From positions 54,012 through 118,011 of the forward strand of contig JAQUYL010000012.1 in NCBI GenBank assembly GCA_028691845.1: 64,000 nucleotides of DNA. Reading direction: 5' to 3'. The notes under the pieces were generated by a model. The model did not search any database. It was given only the letters and a program-made list of their open reading frames with translations, and was not told the DNA's origin. Of the stretch, positions 36,084 through 43,979 are shown piece after piece (within the stretch, counting starts at the first letter, position 1; the number at the start of each line of letters is the position of its first letter). Both the position numbers and the translations under genes were made by a program. This DNA is from Opitutaceae bacterium. Lineage in GTDB: Bacteria > Verrucomicrobiota > Verrucomicrobiia > Opitutales > Opitutaceae.

Positions 36084-36935
36084 ATGAAAAGGTCACCGCT
36101 TATTCCCAGCCTCGTGATTGTGCTGTTCATCGCCTTGCTGGAGTCGGGTTGCGTCTCGCACACGACCGAATCAGCCCGGGAGCCGCTTACTTTTGCCATC
36201 GTCGCAGTAGACGACACCGGTGTGCTGTCCCAGGCCCAACTTAAGACTGTAGAGAATGACCTTATCCAGTATTTGATCGACACTGGCCTGGCCGAAAAGG
36301 ACATGAGGTTCATCGACGACCCCACCCGCGCCGACACGGTCTTCCGTGTTCGTCTGGTTGGAACCCATGCATGGGGGGCACCGCCTGCGATTGCCTACGT
36401 TTCGCCCAGTTATGGCAGCCGTTACAGCTATACCCCCGACAGCAGCACATATAATCCGATTTATTCACCCTACCCGACGTTTCCCCTCTGGCCCTACAAC
36501 TACTATTACAATGGTCTTGGCTATCCGTATTATAGTCCGTTGCCGTATTATAGCTCGTTGAGGATCCATCACCCAGTGACAGCCCCACCTGCCCCTATGG
36601 CTCAACCGAGCCATTCGCCGCGTCATCGTCCCCCCTTGCCGGCGGCGCGACCGCCGGCGGACGTTTCCCAGAATCCACCGCGCCCTTCGCGGCCCACGAT
36701 CATAACCCCGGGCACCGAACGGCCCACTGAGACACCCGCACGACGCCCCTCTCGCCCCTCGATCGGCTCCCGTCCTTACCCAGAAAGGTCCTCCCCTATC
36801 CATTCCCCTGCGCCGGCCCCCTCCTTTTCCCCGCAGTCTCCCTCTTCCAATCCCGCCGCGGCGCCCGCGTTATCGTCCCCGGTTCGAGAAAACGACGGGG
36901 GAGACACCCGCCGACGGAATGTGAGCGAACGCTGA
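36084..36935 (+). CDS. Lipoprotein with Tyr-rich middle and Pro-rich tail
   Basis: A 283-residue protein with a lipoprotein signal (LIPSLVIVLFIALLESGC, acylated Cys23). Residues about 30-110 form a small globular domain (LTFAIVAVDDTGVLSQAQLKTVENDLIQYLIDTGL...ADTVFRVRLVG) of the sort found in DUF4136-like lipoproteins. Then comes a Tyr/Pro/Ser-rich stretch (PYPTFPLWPYNYYYN...YPYYSPLPYYSSL) and a 100-residue Pro/Arg/Ser-rich tail without predicted fold. Start ATG 36084 is set by the signal peptide. Function is unknown; surface or periplasmic location is inferred. The tail may bind polysaccharide or nucleate interactions, but no partner is known. Confidence 0.65.
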   Translation: MKRSPLIPSLVIVLFIALLESGCVSHTTESAREPLTFAIVAVDDTGVLSQAQLKTVENDLIQYLIDTGLAEKDMRFIDDPTRADTVFRVRLVGTHAWGAPPAIAYVSPSYGSRYSYTPDSSTYNPIYSPYPTFPLWPYNYYYNGLGYPYYSPLPYYSSLRIHHPVTAPPAPMAQPSHSPRHRPPLPAARPPADVSQNPPRPSRPTIITPGTERPTETPARRPSRPSIGSRPYPERSSPIHSPAPAPSFSPQSPSSNPAAAPALSSPVRENDGGDTRRRNVSER

Positions 36936-37023
36936 GCAGACGTGGTTCCTTGGGGCCGCAAGAGCGAGCGTGCACTCCCTCTGGCAACAAACTCGACACT
37001 GCAGGAATTCTGCGAGCGGCGAA

Positions 37024-38217
37024 CTATGAGACGCCGCTTTTGAGCATCCGTACGCGGCGATGCTTCTGGGGGAATTGCAGCGTCACGACCGTGCCCACAT
37101 CCTGCTTGCTCTCGATCCCGACATGACCGCCGTGGTCGCGCATGATGCGTTGCGCGATCATGAGGCCGAGGCCGTGGCCCGTCGCTTTGGTCGTATGATA
37201 GGGCTGGAAGAGTTTCGCCAGATCCTCCTGTTTAATGCCGGTGCCGGTATCAGCCAGACGCACAAAGACTGAATCGTCATCGGCCCGCACTTTGATGCCC
37301 AACCGGCCGCCGGGCTGCATCGCTTCCATCGCATTCTTCACCAGATTGAAAAAAACCTGCTTAAGCTGGTCTCGGTCGGCCATGATGACCGGTGTACTGG
37401 CAGGCAGCTCGCCCTCGACCGCAATGCCGCGGTCCTCCAGCTCTTTGGCTTGGAAGCGCAGAACGTCCTCGATGACCTCGACCAGATGGGTTTCGGCCAG
37501 ATCGGGCGGCCGCGGACGTATGGCCTCGAGGAAATTGCGAATAATGCCGTCGAGGCGCTGCACTTCCTGCTGGCAAATCCGGACGGATTCGCCCAGCGCC
37601 GCCGCCTCTTTCGAGGCCCGCAGTTTGTGCAGCTTGCGCTCGATAAGTTGCAGGTGGATGGTCAGCGAATTGAGCGGATTCCCCAGTTCGTGGGCGACCC
37701 CGGCCGCGAGCAGAAGTATCGACGAGATGCGTTCGTTTTCGAGCAGTTCCTCGGTCGACTTCTTGTCGCGAGTAATGTCGGCAAGGATTATGGCAAACCT
37801 CGCCCCACCCCTCTCTCCGCCGTGAAAAGGAACCATATAGAGCCGCACCACGCGGGGCTGCGGGTAGGCGATTTCAAATTCCCGCGTGACAATCGGGAGC
37901 CGATCGTCATGGCGGACACCTTCACCGCCTTCGATCGTGGCGCGCAAGCCCGGCCCCAGGCGCCATAAAATGGCCGCGGACCCTGTGCCCGCGGCCGTTT
38001 CCTTGAGGCCGATCATGCGACCGGCCGATTCATTTGCGTATTCGATCGCGCCTTCGGCATTGATGACCAACACGCCTTCCTGCAGCGTATCGAACACCGC
38101 TTCCAGCACCGCCCGCTCCCGGGCCAAGCGCTGCACGAGATTGTGCAGGTTGACCTCGTCGAGCTGGTCGAGCCGGCCGAGGACGCGATCGAGAGAGCTA
38201 TGTTTTTTTCCGGGCAT
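37024..38217 (-). CDS. PAS-domain sensor histidine kinase (NtrB-like)
   Basis: A 397-residue cytoplasmic kinase without membrane segments. A PAS domain (about 38-165: VFDTLQEGVLVINAEGAIEYANESAGRMIG ... ILADITRDK) is followed by the HisKA domain with H-box LLAAGVAHELGNPLNSL, the N box FFNLVKNAMEAM, G1 VRLADTGTGI and G2 GHGLGLMIAQRIMRDHGG. Gly after His-Glu-x-Gly-Asn-Pro-Leu is as in NtrB-type kinases that pair with sigma-54 activators. A good candidate partner is the NtrC-type regulator at 32189-33562. It is 28 bases from the porin gene (38245). Leader: CCTTCCTCCCT, pyrimidine-rich. Confidence 0.9.
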   Translation of the reverse strand: MPGKKHSSLDRVLGRLDQLDEVNLHNLVQRLARERAVLEAVFDTLQEGVLVINAEGAIEYANESAGRMIGLKETAAGTGSAAILWRLGPGLRATIEGGEGVRHDDRLPIVTREFEIAYPQPRVVRLYMVPFHGGERGGARFAIILADITRDKKSTEELLENERISSILLLAAGVAHELGNPLNSLTIHLQLIERKLHKLRASKEAAALGESVRICQQEVQRLDGIIRNFLEAIRPRPPDLAETHLVEVIEDVLRFQAKELEDRGIAVEGELPASTPVIMADRDQLKQVFFNLVKNAMEAMQPGGRLGIKVRADDDSVFVRLADTGTGIKQEDLAKLFQPYHTTKATGHGLGLMIAQRIMRDHGGHVGIESKQDVGTVVTLQFPQKHRRVRMLKSGVS

Positions 38218-38244
38218 AGGGAGGAAGGCCCAATGCCCGATTAA

Positions 38245-39447
38245 TCAGTAGCAGACTTGGACGCGCGTCAACAACCGGCCTTTGTCGTACGTATCGCCGG
38301 GACCATCCCCAATGATGTAATTGGCCTGAAGTTCCACGTCATAGCTCTTGATGTAGTAGTTGATGCCGAACACCCATTCCTTGAACGTGTTGCCACCGAT
38401 CGCCTTGTTGCCATCGAACTGCTCGCGGCGGACAATAGTCTGCACCTTGCCGGGGATGACGAAATATCCCAGCGTCCCATGCCAGCCTTTGGCGCGGAAG
38501 GAATCGAACGGCACGTTGTTTTCCGGGCGGAATTTGCACTCGATATACTCGCCTCCGAGATAGAAGTCTCCCAGGGTCCATTGCGCATCGACTCCATACA
38601 TGTCGCGCTTGCCGGTGAAGGAGTTGCCGGTGAGGCCAAGATCCGACCGCGAAAGGCCGGTATTCTCATCACTCAGAATGTTGGCACCGAGAGTAAGCTT
38701 GCTGTTCATGTCGCCAAGCTTGCCGGTGTATGGGGCCATGGTGACGCGAAGGGACGGCTGGAACTTATTGTTGTCGTTTTTGCTGACATTGGAGCCGTTG
38801 CCCATGGCCAAAACCGCGTAATAAGTGAACTTCGAGTTTGCGAAATTACCGGCGGCGCCAACGGCGAGGTTACGACCGTCGATCAGGCGGTCGTTGGCCA
38901 GGAAACGCTCGATGGTGGGAGTCTTGGTATCACTCGTGAGCTGCTCGTAGCCAAAAGCAGGCTTGAGCTGGCCGAAACGCAGATTGGCGAAGCTGTATTG
39001 GTGCCAGTTGATGAAAATCTCGTTGGCCCGGGACGTGTTGCCCGTGCTTGCACCAAGCGTATTGCCCTGCATGTCGATTTCGGTCTTAAAATCCCACGGT
39101 ACCGGGTCGAAGTTACCGGCGACATTAATGCGGGCCCGACGGAAGAAGAACCGGTCATCCATGCCAGCGAAGCGAGAATCGGGCGCATTGCCGAATTCAG
39201 CTTGCCCCATCAGGAAGCCGCCAACAGACAGGTTCGAAGTGTTCCCGCCCGGACGAACCAACGACGGCGTGGTTTTGGTATCCGTAAGGCCAAGCTGTTT
39301 TTTAAGATCAGCATTTTCTTGCGAGAGCTTCTGAACCTGTGATTCGAGTCGGTTCAGTCGCTCATCAGAGCTTTGAGCCACGGCACTGCCGCAGGCGCAC
39401 AACATGCCCAAGGATAGGGCAACGATAGTCAGCTTGTGTTTATTCAT
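38245..39447 (-). CDS. Porin of the phosphate-selective O/P type
   Basis: A 400-residue outer-membrane porin. It has a signal peptide (LTIVALSLGMLCACGSAVAQ), a short coiled coil (ERLNRLESQVQKLSQENADLKKQLG) as in trimeric porins with a periplasmic stalk, and then a beta barrel with the OprO/OprP-type start GGFLMGQAEFG...FFFRRARINVAGNFDPVPWDFKTEIDMQ and strands such as NLRFGQLKPAFGYEQLTSDT. It ends with LLTRVQVCY instead of the usual Phe. The substrate could be phosphate or another anion. An inverted repeat CATTAAG..CTTAATG lies 48 bases upstream of its start and may regulate it. Confidence 0.85.
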   Translation of the reverse strand: MNKHKLTIVALSLGMLCACGSAVAQSSDERLNRLESQVQKLSQENADLKKQLGLTDTKTTPSLVRPGGNTSNLSVGGFLMGQAEFGNAPDSRFAGMDDRFFFRRARINVAGNFDPVPWDFKTEIDMQGNTLGASTGNTSRANEIFINWHQYSFANLRFGQLKPAFGYEQLTSDTKTPTIERFLANDRLIDGRNLAVGAAGNFANSKFTYYAVLAMGNGSNVSKNDNNKFQPSLRVTMAPYTGKLGDMNSKLTLGANILSDENTGLSRSDLGLTGNSFTGKRDMYGVDAQWTLGDFYLGGEYIECKFRPENNVPFDSFRAKGWHGTLGYFVIPGKVQTIVRREQFDGNKAIGGNTFKEWVFGINYYIKSYDVELQANYIIGDGPGDTYDKGRLLTRVQVCY

Positions 39448-39494
39448 GGTTGGAAAAGAGAGAATTAACTTATGGCAGATTCATATTACAAGAG

Positions 39495-39513
39495 CATTAA
39501 GTGTGTCTTAATG
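39495..39513. promoter_or_regulatory. Inverted repeat CATTAAG-5-CTTAATG, possible operator
   Basis: Perfect 7-bp arms around TGTGT between rnhB (end at 39519) and the porin start (39447), on the minus strand. It is AT-rich without T run, so a regulator site for the porin is more likely than a terminator. Confidence 0.4.
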
Positions 39514-39518
39514 TTTCG

Positions 39519-40277
39519 TCATGAAAACAATGTCATCTGTCCTTCGAGATCGCGGGTCTTGGCTAAAAGCTTGCGTAGGAATGTGTCGCGATGGATGGCG
39601 CTGCGGCCGAGTTTGAGTACAGCCATGCGGTGGTCCTCTGTCCCATAACCCTTGTGCTGCGCCAGTCCATAGCCCGGATGCGCCCGGTCGAGTTCGTCCA
39701 TTAGTCGGTCACGAGTCACCTTGGCAATTATCGATGCCATTGCCACACAGAGAGAACGAGCGTCCCCATTCACCACGCCGGTATGCGGATAGGAGAAATC
39801 GCGTAATGACAGTCCATCTATGAGAATTCTGCAGGATATTTTTTGAGTGCAACAAGCTTGCTCACTGGCACTTGGGAAAAGCTCTGGTTCCGATCGAGAC
39901 TGAAAAAATGCGGGCGGATAGATGCCTTCTATAGCGCGGTGCATGGCGAGTTTAGTGGCGCCAAGGATATTGAGCGTCTCAATCTCGGCCACGCTGGCTA
40001 CACCTGTGCTGGCGTGGATGCACCGCGACGCAGCGAGCCGGTCAAATTCCGCCCATAGTTCTTCGCGGACTGCCGCGGTCAGCTGTTTTGAATCATTAAC
40101 CCGATTGGCCTTAGTGATTGCCCATCGCCCCTCTAAAAAATCCTGGGTGACCAACACCGCCGCAGCCACCACCGGACCGGCCAATGCCCCCCGGCCGGCC
40201 TCGTCGACGCCGATCAGGCTGTCAAATCCATATATTTGCCTGAGGTCAAAACCTCGCAACTTGCGACGCTTCCGCAT
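39519..40277 (-). CDS. rnhB: Ribonuclease HII
   Basis: Removes ribonucleotides embedded in DNA. The 252-residue product has the HII core IGVDEAGRGALAGPVVAAAV (first acidic pair Asp-Glu), NDSKQLTAAVREEL, IDGL (catalytic Asp), and DARSLCVAMASIIAKVTRDRLMDEL with the next Asp, then HPGYGLAQHKGYGTEDH. Length is a little above the usual 200-210 because of an insert before the IDG motif (residues about 125-150, with two Cys). It is adjacent to rnhC (RNase HIII) on the same strand, 80 bases apart. The start is ATG 40277. Confidence 0.95.
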   Translation of the reverse strand: MRKRRKLRGFDLRQIYGFDSLIGVDEAGRGALAGPVVAAAVLVTQDFLEGRWAITKANRVNDSKQLTAAVREELWAEFDRLAASRCIHASTGVASVAEIETLNILGATKLAMHRAIEGIYPPAFFQSRSEPELFPSASEQACCTQKISCRILIDGLSLRDFSYPHTGVVNGDARSLCVAMASIIAKVTRDRLMDELDRAHPGYGLAQHKGYGTEDHRMAVLKLGRSAIHRDTFLRKLLAKTRDLEGQMTLFS

Positions 40278-40357
40278 TTTGCAAAAAACGACAGCAGAGA
40301 ATCATTCCCGGCTGGTTGAGATCGAAGTCCGCCCTGACCTGCGACCGCAAATCGAGA

Positions 40358-41365
40358 TCATCGCTTCCACTCGGTTCGCTCCTTTGGTTCAGGCAGCGGT
40401 AATTTGCCAAGCTGACCCGCCGCCGCCACTACTTCGTAGGTTGTGCGAAAATGCAGCTTGGCGAATTCTCGCAACGCCGGCGCACCAAGCTTGGCCACAA
40501 TATGCGCGGCGAGCGACTTGGCCTGGGCTCCGGCACCCTTGGGCAGACGCTCGCCAAATTTCCGCGAGAGCTGCTGCACTTGCCGGACGTATTCCGCCCT
40601 CGCCACGATCGATGCAGCCGCGACGACGGGATCCTCCTCGGCCTTGGGACGCATTTTGAGGTCGAAATTTTTTGCTCCTTTATTTGCCAGCTCGCGCTGC
40701 GCGAGCGGCTGCTTGGAGAACTGGTCCAGCAATCCCCACGGCACCCACTTCTTTGTAAGCGCCTGATCCAACGCGGTGGCATGCTGCCAAGCGAGCAGAC
40801 GGTTGAGGTTGGCATGCGGCTTCAACATCAAGTCGTTGTATTTCGGCATTCCACAGAAGCAGGTTTCGACCACAACGCCAGGTGTGCCGCGGATCAGCTC
40901 GTCGAGTTTCAATATCTGGGTGTCAACGATCTTCTTGCTGTCGCGCACGCCGGCCTTGAGCCATGACTCCACTGCCGCCTTCTCAGCTATCACCGTCGCC
41001 GCAATGACGGGCCCGAAAAGGTCGCCCTTGCCGCTTTCGTCGAGTCCGGCATGTGGTTCGAACCACTCGGGATGGTGCACCGCATCATACCCCAGGCGCG
41101 GGGTGCCGGTCACCTCGGCCTCAATGACATTTTGCACAAAGTCCTCGGTTTCCTTGCCGGCCACCACAACCTTGCCGCTCTCATAGGCGGTCACGCTGAC
41201 CTTATGCGCACGAAAAGCAAAACGTGCGTACGGAACTTCCGCCTGCTCCCAATGCCGCGCCTCGCATGCGGCGCGCAGCTTTTCCATCTGCGCATCGTCG
41301 AGCTTTATGGTGTAGGTGGTCAGCGCCTTGGATTTCTCTTCGGCGTCGTCGGGCCGTTTCTTCAT
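40358..41365 (-). CDS. rnhC: Ribonuclease HIII
   Basis: Type 2 RNase H that cuts RNA in RNA-DNA hybrids. The 335-residue product has the N-terminal TBP-like substrate-binding domain typical of HIII ([63 protein letters not shown]), then the catalytic domain [26 protein letters not shown], and [25 protein letters not shown]. The DESGKGD motif distinguishes HIII from HII (DEAGRG). The start at ATG 41365 excludes 89 unlike residues encoded upstream. It is divergent from mutY. Confidence 0.95.
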   Translation of the reverse strand: MKKRPDDAEEKSKALTTYTIKLDDAQMEKLRAACEARHWEQAEVPYARFAFRAHKVSVTAYESGKVVVAGKETEDFVQNVIEAEVTGTPRLGYDAVHHPEWFEPHAGLDESGKGDLFGPVIAATVIAEKAAVESWLKAGVRDSKKIVDTQILKLDELIRGTPGVVVETCFCGMPKYNDLMLKPHANLNRLLAWQHATALDQALTKKWVPWGLLDQFSKQPLAQRELANKGAKNFDLKMRPKAEEDPVVAAASIVARAEYVRQVQQLSRKFGERLPKGAGAQAKSLAAHIVAKLGAPALREFAKLHFRTTYEVVAAAGQLGKLPLPEPKERTEWKR

Positions 41366-41473
41366 TGGAAAAAAATAACCGCAAAGAAGCGTCAAAAACG
41401 CAAAAAGGAAAAACAACCCCCGAAGAGTTGTTTTCTTGATCCCCAAGGGCCATCTTGCAGCCAATTCCCTGCC

Positions 41474-42511
41474 ATGCCCTCCTTGGCTGAAGCCCGCCCT
41501 GCCTTTCAGAAGGCCCTGCACGCTTGGTATCGCGTGCATCACCGCCGCCTGCCATGGCGCAAGTCCCCATCGCTCTATCAGACGGTAGTGTCTGAATTCA
41601 TGCTCCAGCAGACGCAGGTTGCCACGGTTCAACCCTATTTCGCGCGCTGGCTGCGCGAACTGCCGGATTTCGCCGCGCTCGCCGCCGCGCCCGAGGCGAA
41701 AGTACTCAAACTCTGGGAGGGTTTAGGATACTATTCGCGCGCCCGCAATCTGCACCGGCTGGCAAAAGCGTTTGCCCTCCTGCCAGCCCCGCCGACCCGG
41801 CCCGAGGTCTGGCGCGAACTGCCAGGCATCGGCCCTTATACTGCCGCCGCCATCACTAGCATCGCATTCGGCCAGCCTGAGGCCTGCGTGGATGGCAATG
41901 TCGTGCGCATCCTTGCTCGCCTGACCGGGACGAAGCGGCTCTTCCGCCACAGCACCGAAGCCGCACGGTATTTCGCTCCGCGCGCCGCAGCCCTTATCGA
42001 GGGGGCCGATCCCGGCCTCCATAACCAGGCGATGATGGAACTGGGCGCCACCGTCTGCCTGCGTCAGAAGCCCAGGTGTCTCATCTGCCCCGTTGCGAGG
42101 TTTTGTACGGCACGAACCACGCCCCATCCGGGGAAATTTCCGCGCCTGATGTCGAAACAAGTTGAGAAGAAGCTGGTCAATCGCGTCTGGTGCGAACATC
42201 GAGGCCGGCTGCTGCTCCGCCGGGCGCACGCCAAGGCGCAACGGCTCGCCGGTTTGCACGAACTGCCGGAAGCCGGGGATCTTGGCATGGCGGCCCACCC
42301 AACGGACGTGCCCGTCTTGGTGGCCCGGAAACGCCGCACGATCACCCGATTTCGGATTACCGAAGCCATATACAGGTACACCCCCTCTCCAAATTTGCTC
42401 GCCTGCGCCCGGCGCAATTCTGCGCTTGAATGGGTGCGTATCGCCGATTTGGACCGCCTCGCACTCTCCGGTCCACACCGGCGCTGGGTGCGAGAACTGC
42501 TCGCACTGTGA
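41474..42511 (+). CDS. mutY: A/G-specific adenine glycosylase MutY
   Basis: Removes adenine mispaired with 8-oxoguanine. The 345-residue product has the helix-hairpin-helix core [19 protein letters not shown] with catalytic Asp in [10 protein letters not shown], catalytic Glu/motif [34 protein letters not shown], and the 4Fe-4S loop Cys195-x6-Cys202-x2-Cys205-x5-Cys211. The C-terminal NUDIX-like recognition domain is present but short ([23 protein letters not shown]). Start ATG 41474 begins the family N-terminus; a longer in-frame stretch upstream overlaps rnhC in antisense and is rejected. Divergent from rnhC across 108 bases. Confidence 0.95.
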   Translation: MPSLAEARPAFQKALHAWYRVHHRRLPWRKSPSLYQTVVSEFMLQQTQVATVQPYFARWLRELPDFAALAAAPEAKVLKLWEGLGYYSRARNLHRLAKAFALLPAPPTRPEVWRELPGIGPYTAAAITSIAFGQPEACVDGNVVRILARLTGTKRLFRHSTEAARYFAPRAAALIEGADPGLHNQAMMELGATVCLRQKPRCLICPVARFCTARTTPHPGKFPRLMSKQVEKKLVNRVWCEHRGRLLLRRAHAKAQRLAGLHELPEAGDLGMAAHPTDVPVLVARKRRTITRFRITEAIYRYTPSPNLLACARRNSALEWVRIADLDRLALSGPHRRWVRELLAL

Positions 42512-42547
42512 TCATTTGGAACGGTGACGGCTCGGAGATCCTTCGCT

Positions 42548-43501
42548 TTAGCCAAACCGCCGGTCTACCAGTGCTTCCACCCGTTTTTTCGACAACAGCA
42601 CTTCCTCGGTCGAAAGCCGGGGGCTCAGTTCAATGACCAGCGCGTGCTCCGGCCGCCAGAACTCGCTCACCATCTCAAAATCGATGCGCCCCGAACCAAT
42701 CGGCTGGTGATCGTGCCCTCCTTCTCTGCTCACATCGTGCAGGTGGAACCCGATCGCCTTGGGGGCGTTGCTTTCCAAGTGTTGGCGATGATCAAGGAGC
42801 CCAAGCTTTTCCTTGATATCCGCGTGCCCGGTATCATGCCAGTAGCCGGCAGGAGCGAGTGGCGGCAGCGACTCCAGCAGCCCGCCATGATCGGCGTCGA
42901 GCGGCAGCTCCTCGAAACCTTCGCGATTCTCGAAGCCCAGCGTCACCCCCTTCTGTTCGGCATAAGGCAACAACTCGACAATGCCTGTCCTGGTGTTGGC
43001 CCAAAACTCCGGCATGCGGGCCCGCAGCCGAGCCAGGGCTTTCGCCAGCAGCTTCTGATAGGCCTCATCCTGCGCCGGCTGCGTGCCGGGATGGGCGCGG
43101 AAATACCGGTCCAGCCGGCGGACAGGATTAAACCAGAAGAACTCGATGCTGCCGAGATGGGCTACCAGCCGTCTGGATCCCACCTGATGGGCAAAATCAA
43201 TCGACCTTTTGGAGTGCCGGAGCCATTGGTCCCGTTCGCGGGCATCGCGCGAGGAAGGCATGTAGAGGTTCGGTGCTGCGTGCATCACCCCTGTCGGCAG
43301 GGGACAGAAATTGTGGCAGGAAGAGACTTTGACAATCCCCTCCTCCAATGCGCGCAGAATGCCGGGCACCAAGGTGATACGGACGCCATGGCTGAGTTCC
43401 ACCCAGCTGAAGCCCAAATCGGCGATTTCCCTGATCAACGCATAGCCGTCGGTATGGCGATGCGAGTTCCAGCAAGTGGAAAGGGCAACAAGTGGCTTCA
43501 T
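42548..43501 (-). CDS. Sugar phosphate isomerase/epimerase-like TIM-barrel protein
   Basis: A 317-residue protein of the xylose-isomerase-like TIM-barrel (AP endonuclease 2) superfamily. Signs are the first strand LVALSTCWNS, DLGFSWVELSHGVR, VKVSSCHNFCPLP, SRRLVAHLGSIEF, GVTLGFENREGFEELPLD, GYWHDTGHADIKEKLG (metal-ligand His/Asp), FHLHDVSREGGHDHQPIGSGRIDF (His-x-His-Asp) and a last strand ALVIELSPRL. The ligand set suggests a metal-dependent isomerase or epimerase of unknown sugar substrate. ATG 43501 is chosen over GTG 43504. It is followed by a pyrimidine-free leader and is convergent with mutY. Confidence 0.75.
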   Translation of the reverse strand: MKPLVALSTCWNSHRHTDGYALIREIADLGFSWVELSHGVRITLVPGILRALEEGIVKVSSCHNFCPLPTGVMHAAPNLYMPSSRDARERDQWLRHSKRSIDFAHQVGSRRLVAHLGSIEFFWFNPVRRLDRYFRAHPGTQPAQDEAYQKLLAKALARLRARMPEFWANTRTGIVELLPYAEQKGVTLGFENREGFEELPLDADHGGLLESLPPLAPAGYWHDTGHADIKEKLGLLDHRQHLESNAPKAIGFHLHDVSREGGHDHQPIGSGRIDFEMVSEFWRPEHALVIELSPRLSTEEVLLSKKRVEALVDRRFG

Positions 43502-43553
43502 CACTCTGAACTAAGCCACATTATGTCCGTCAAACGCAAGCCAGCCAATCGGC

Positions 43554-43594
43554 AAAAAAAAAGCCGGCAGCGCGCCCTGTGACGCACTACCGGC
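43554..43594 (-). terminator. Terminator of rpsU
   Basis: On the minus strand GCCGGTAG and CTGCCGGC pair (one G-T wobble) around a 17-base loop, followed by nine T. It starts 21 bases after the rpsU stop. Confidence 0.85.
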
Positions 43595-43614
43595 CATGAA
43601 AGATGGCTGTATCC

Positions 43615-43812
43615 CTAGCTCGCGTAGCGGGCGCGCAGCATCGCCGTGAAGGCCGCAACCTTTTCCTTGCGGCGGCGACGCTCGCAGGGTTTCTCATAGT
43701 AACGCTTGGCGCGCACGTCTTTGATGATATTCTCGCGTTCGAGCTTCTTCTTCATGCGACGAATCGCACGATCGATTGGCTCATTCTTGCGCATTTTGAT
43801 CTCGATGGACAT
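43615..43812 (-). CDS. rpsU: 30S ribosomal protein S21
   Basis: A 65-residue basic ribosomal protein with the S21 core MRKNEPIDRAIRRMKKKLERENIIKDVRAKRYYEKPCERRRRKEKVAA. ATG 43812 gives the normal start MSIEIKMRKNEP; an upstream extension of 13 residues is not S21-like. In some bacteria S21 content tunes Shine-Dalgarno use. Its leader is CATTTTCCTCCAC, not a Shine-Dalgarno sequence. It has its own terminator and is divergent from dnaE. Confidence 0.96.
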   Translation of the reverse strand: MSIEIKMRKNEPIDRAIRRMKKKLERENIIKDVRAKRYYEKPCERRRRKEKVAAFTAMLRARYAS

Positions 43813-43979
43813 GTGGAGGAAAATGGTTTCTGACTGGAGAAACGGACACAAAGCCAGCAGCTCTCGCCACCGTCAACTGCAATTTTTCGCCACCATTCCA
43901 GGGCGGAATCGGCGGACGGACGGATATGGCCGGATTATGGCTTGCGCACACGTAAGCCCCTGATTCCCATCACTGATTC

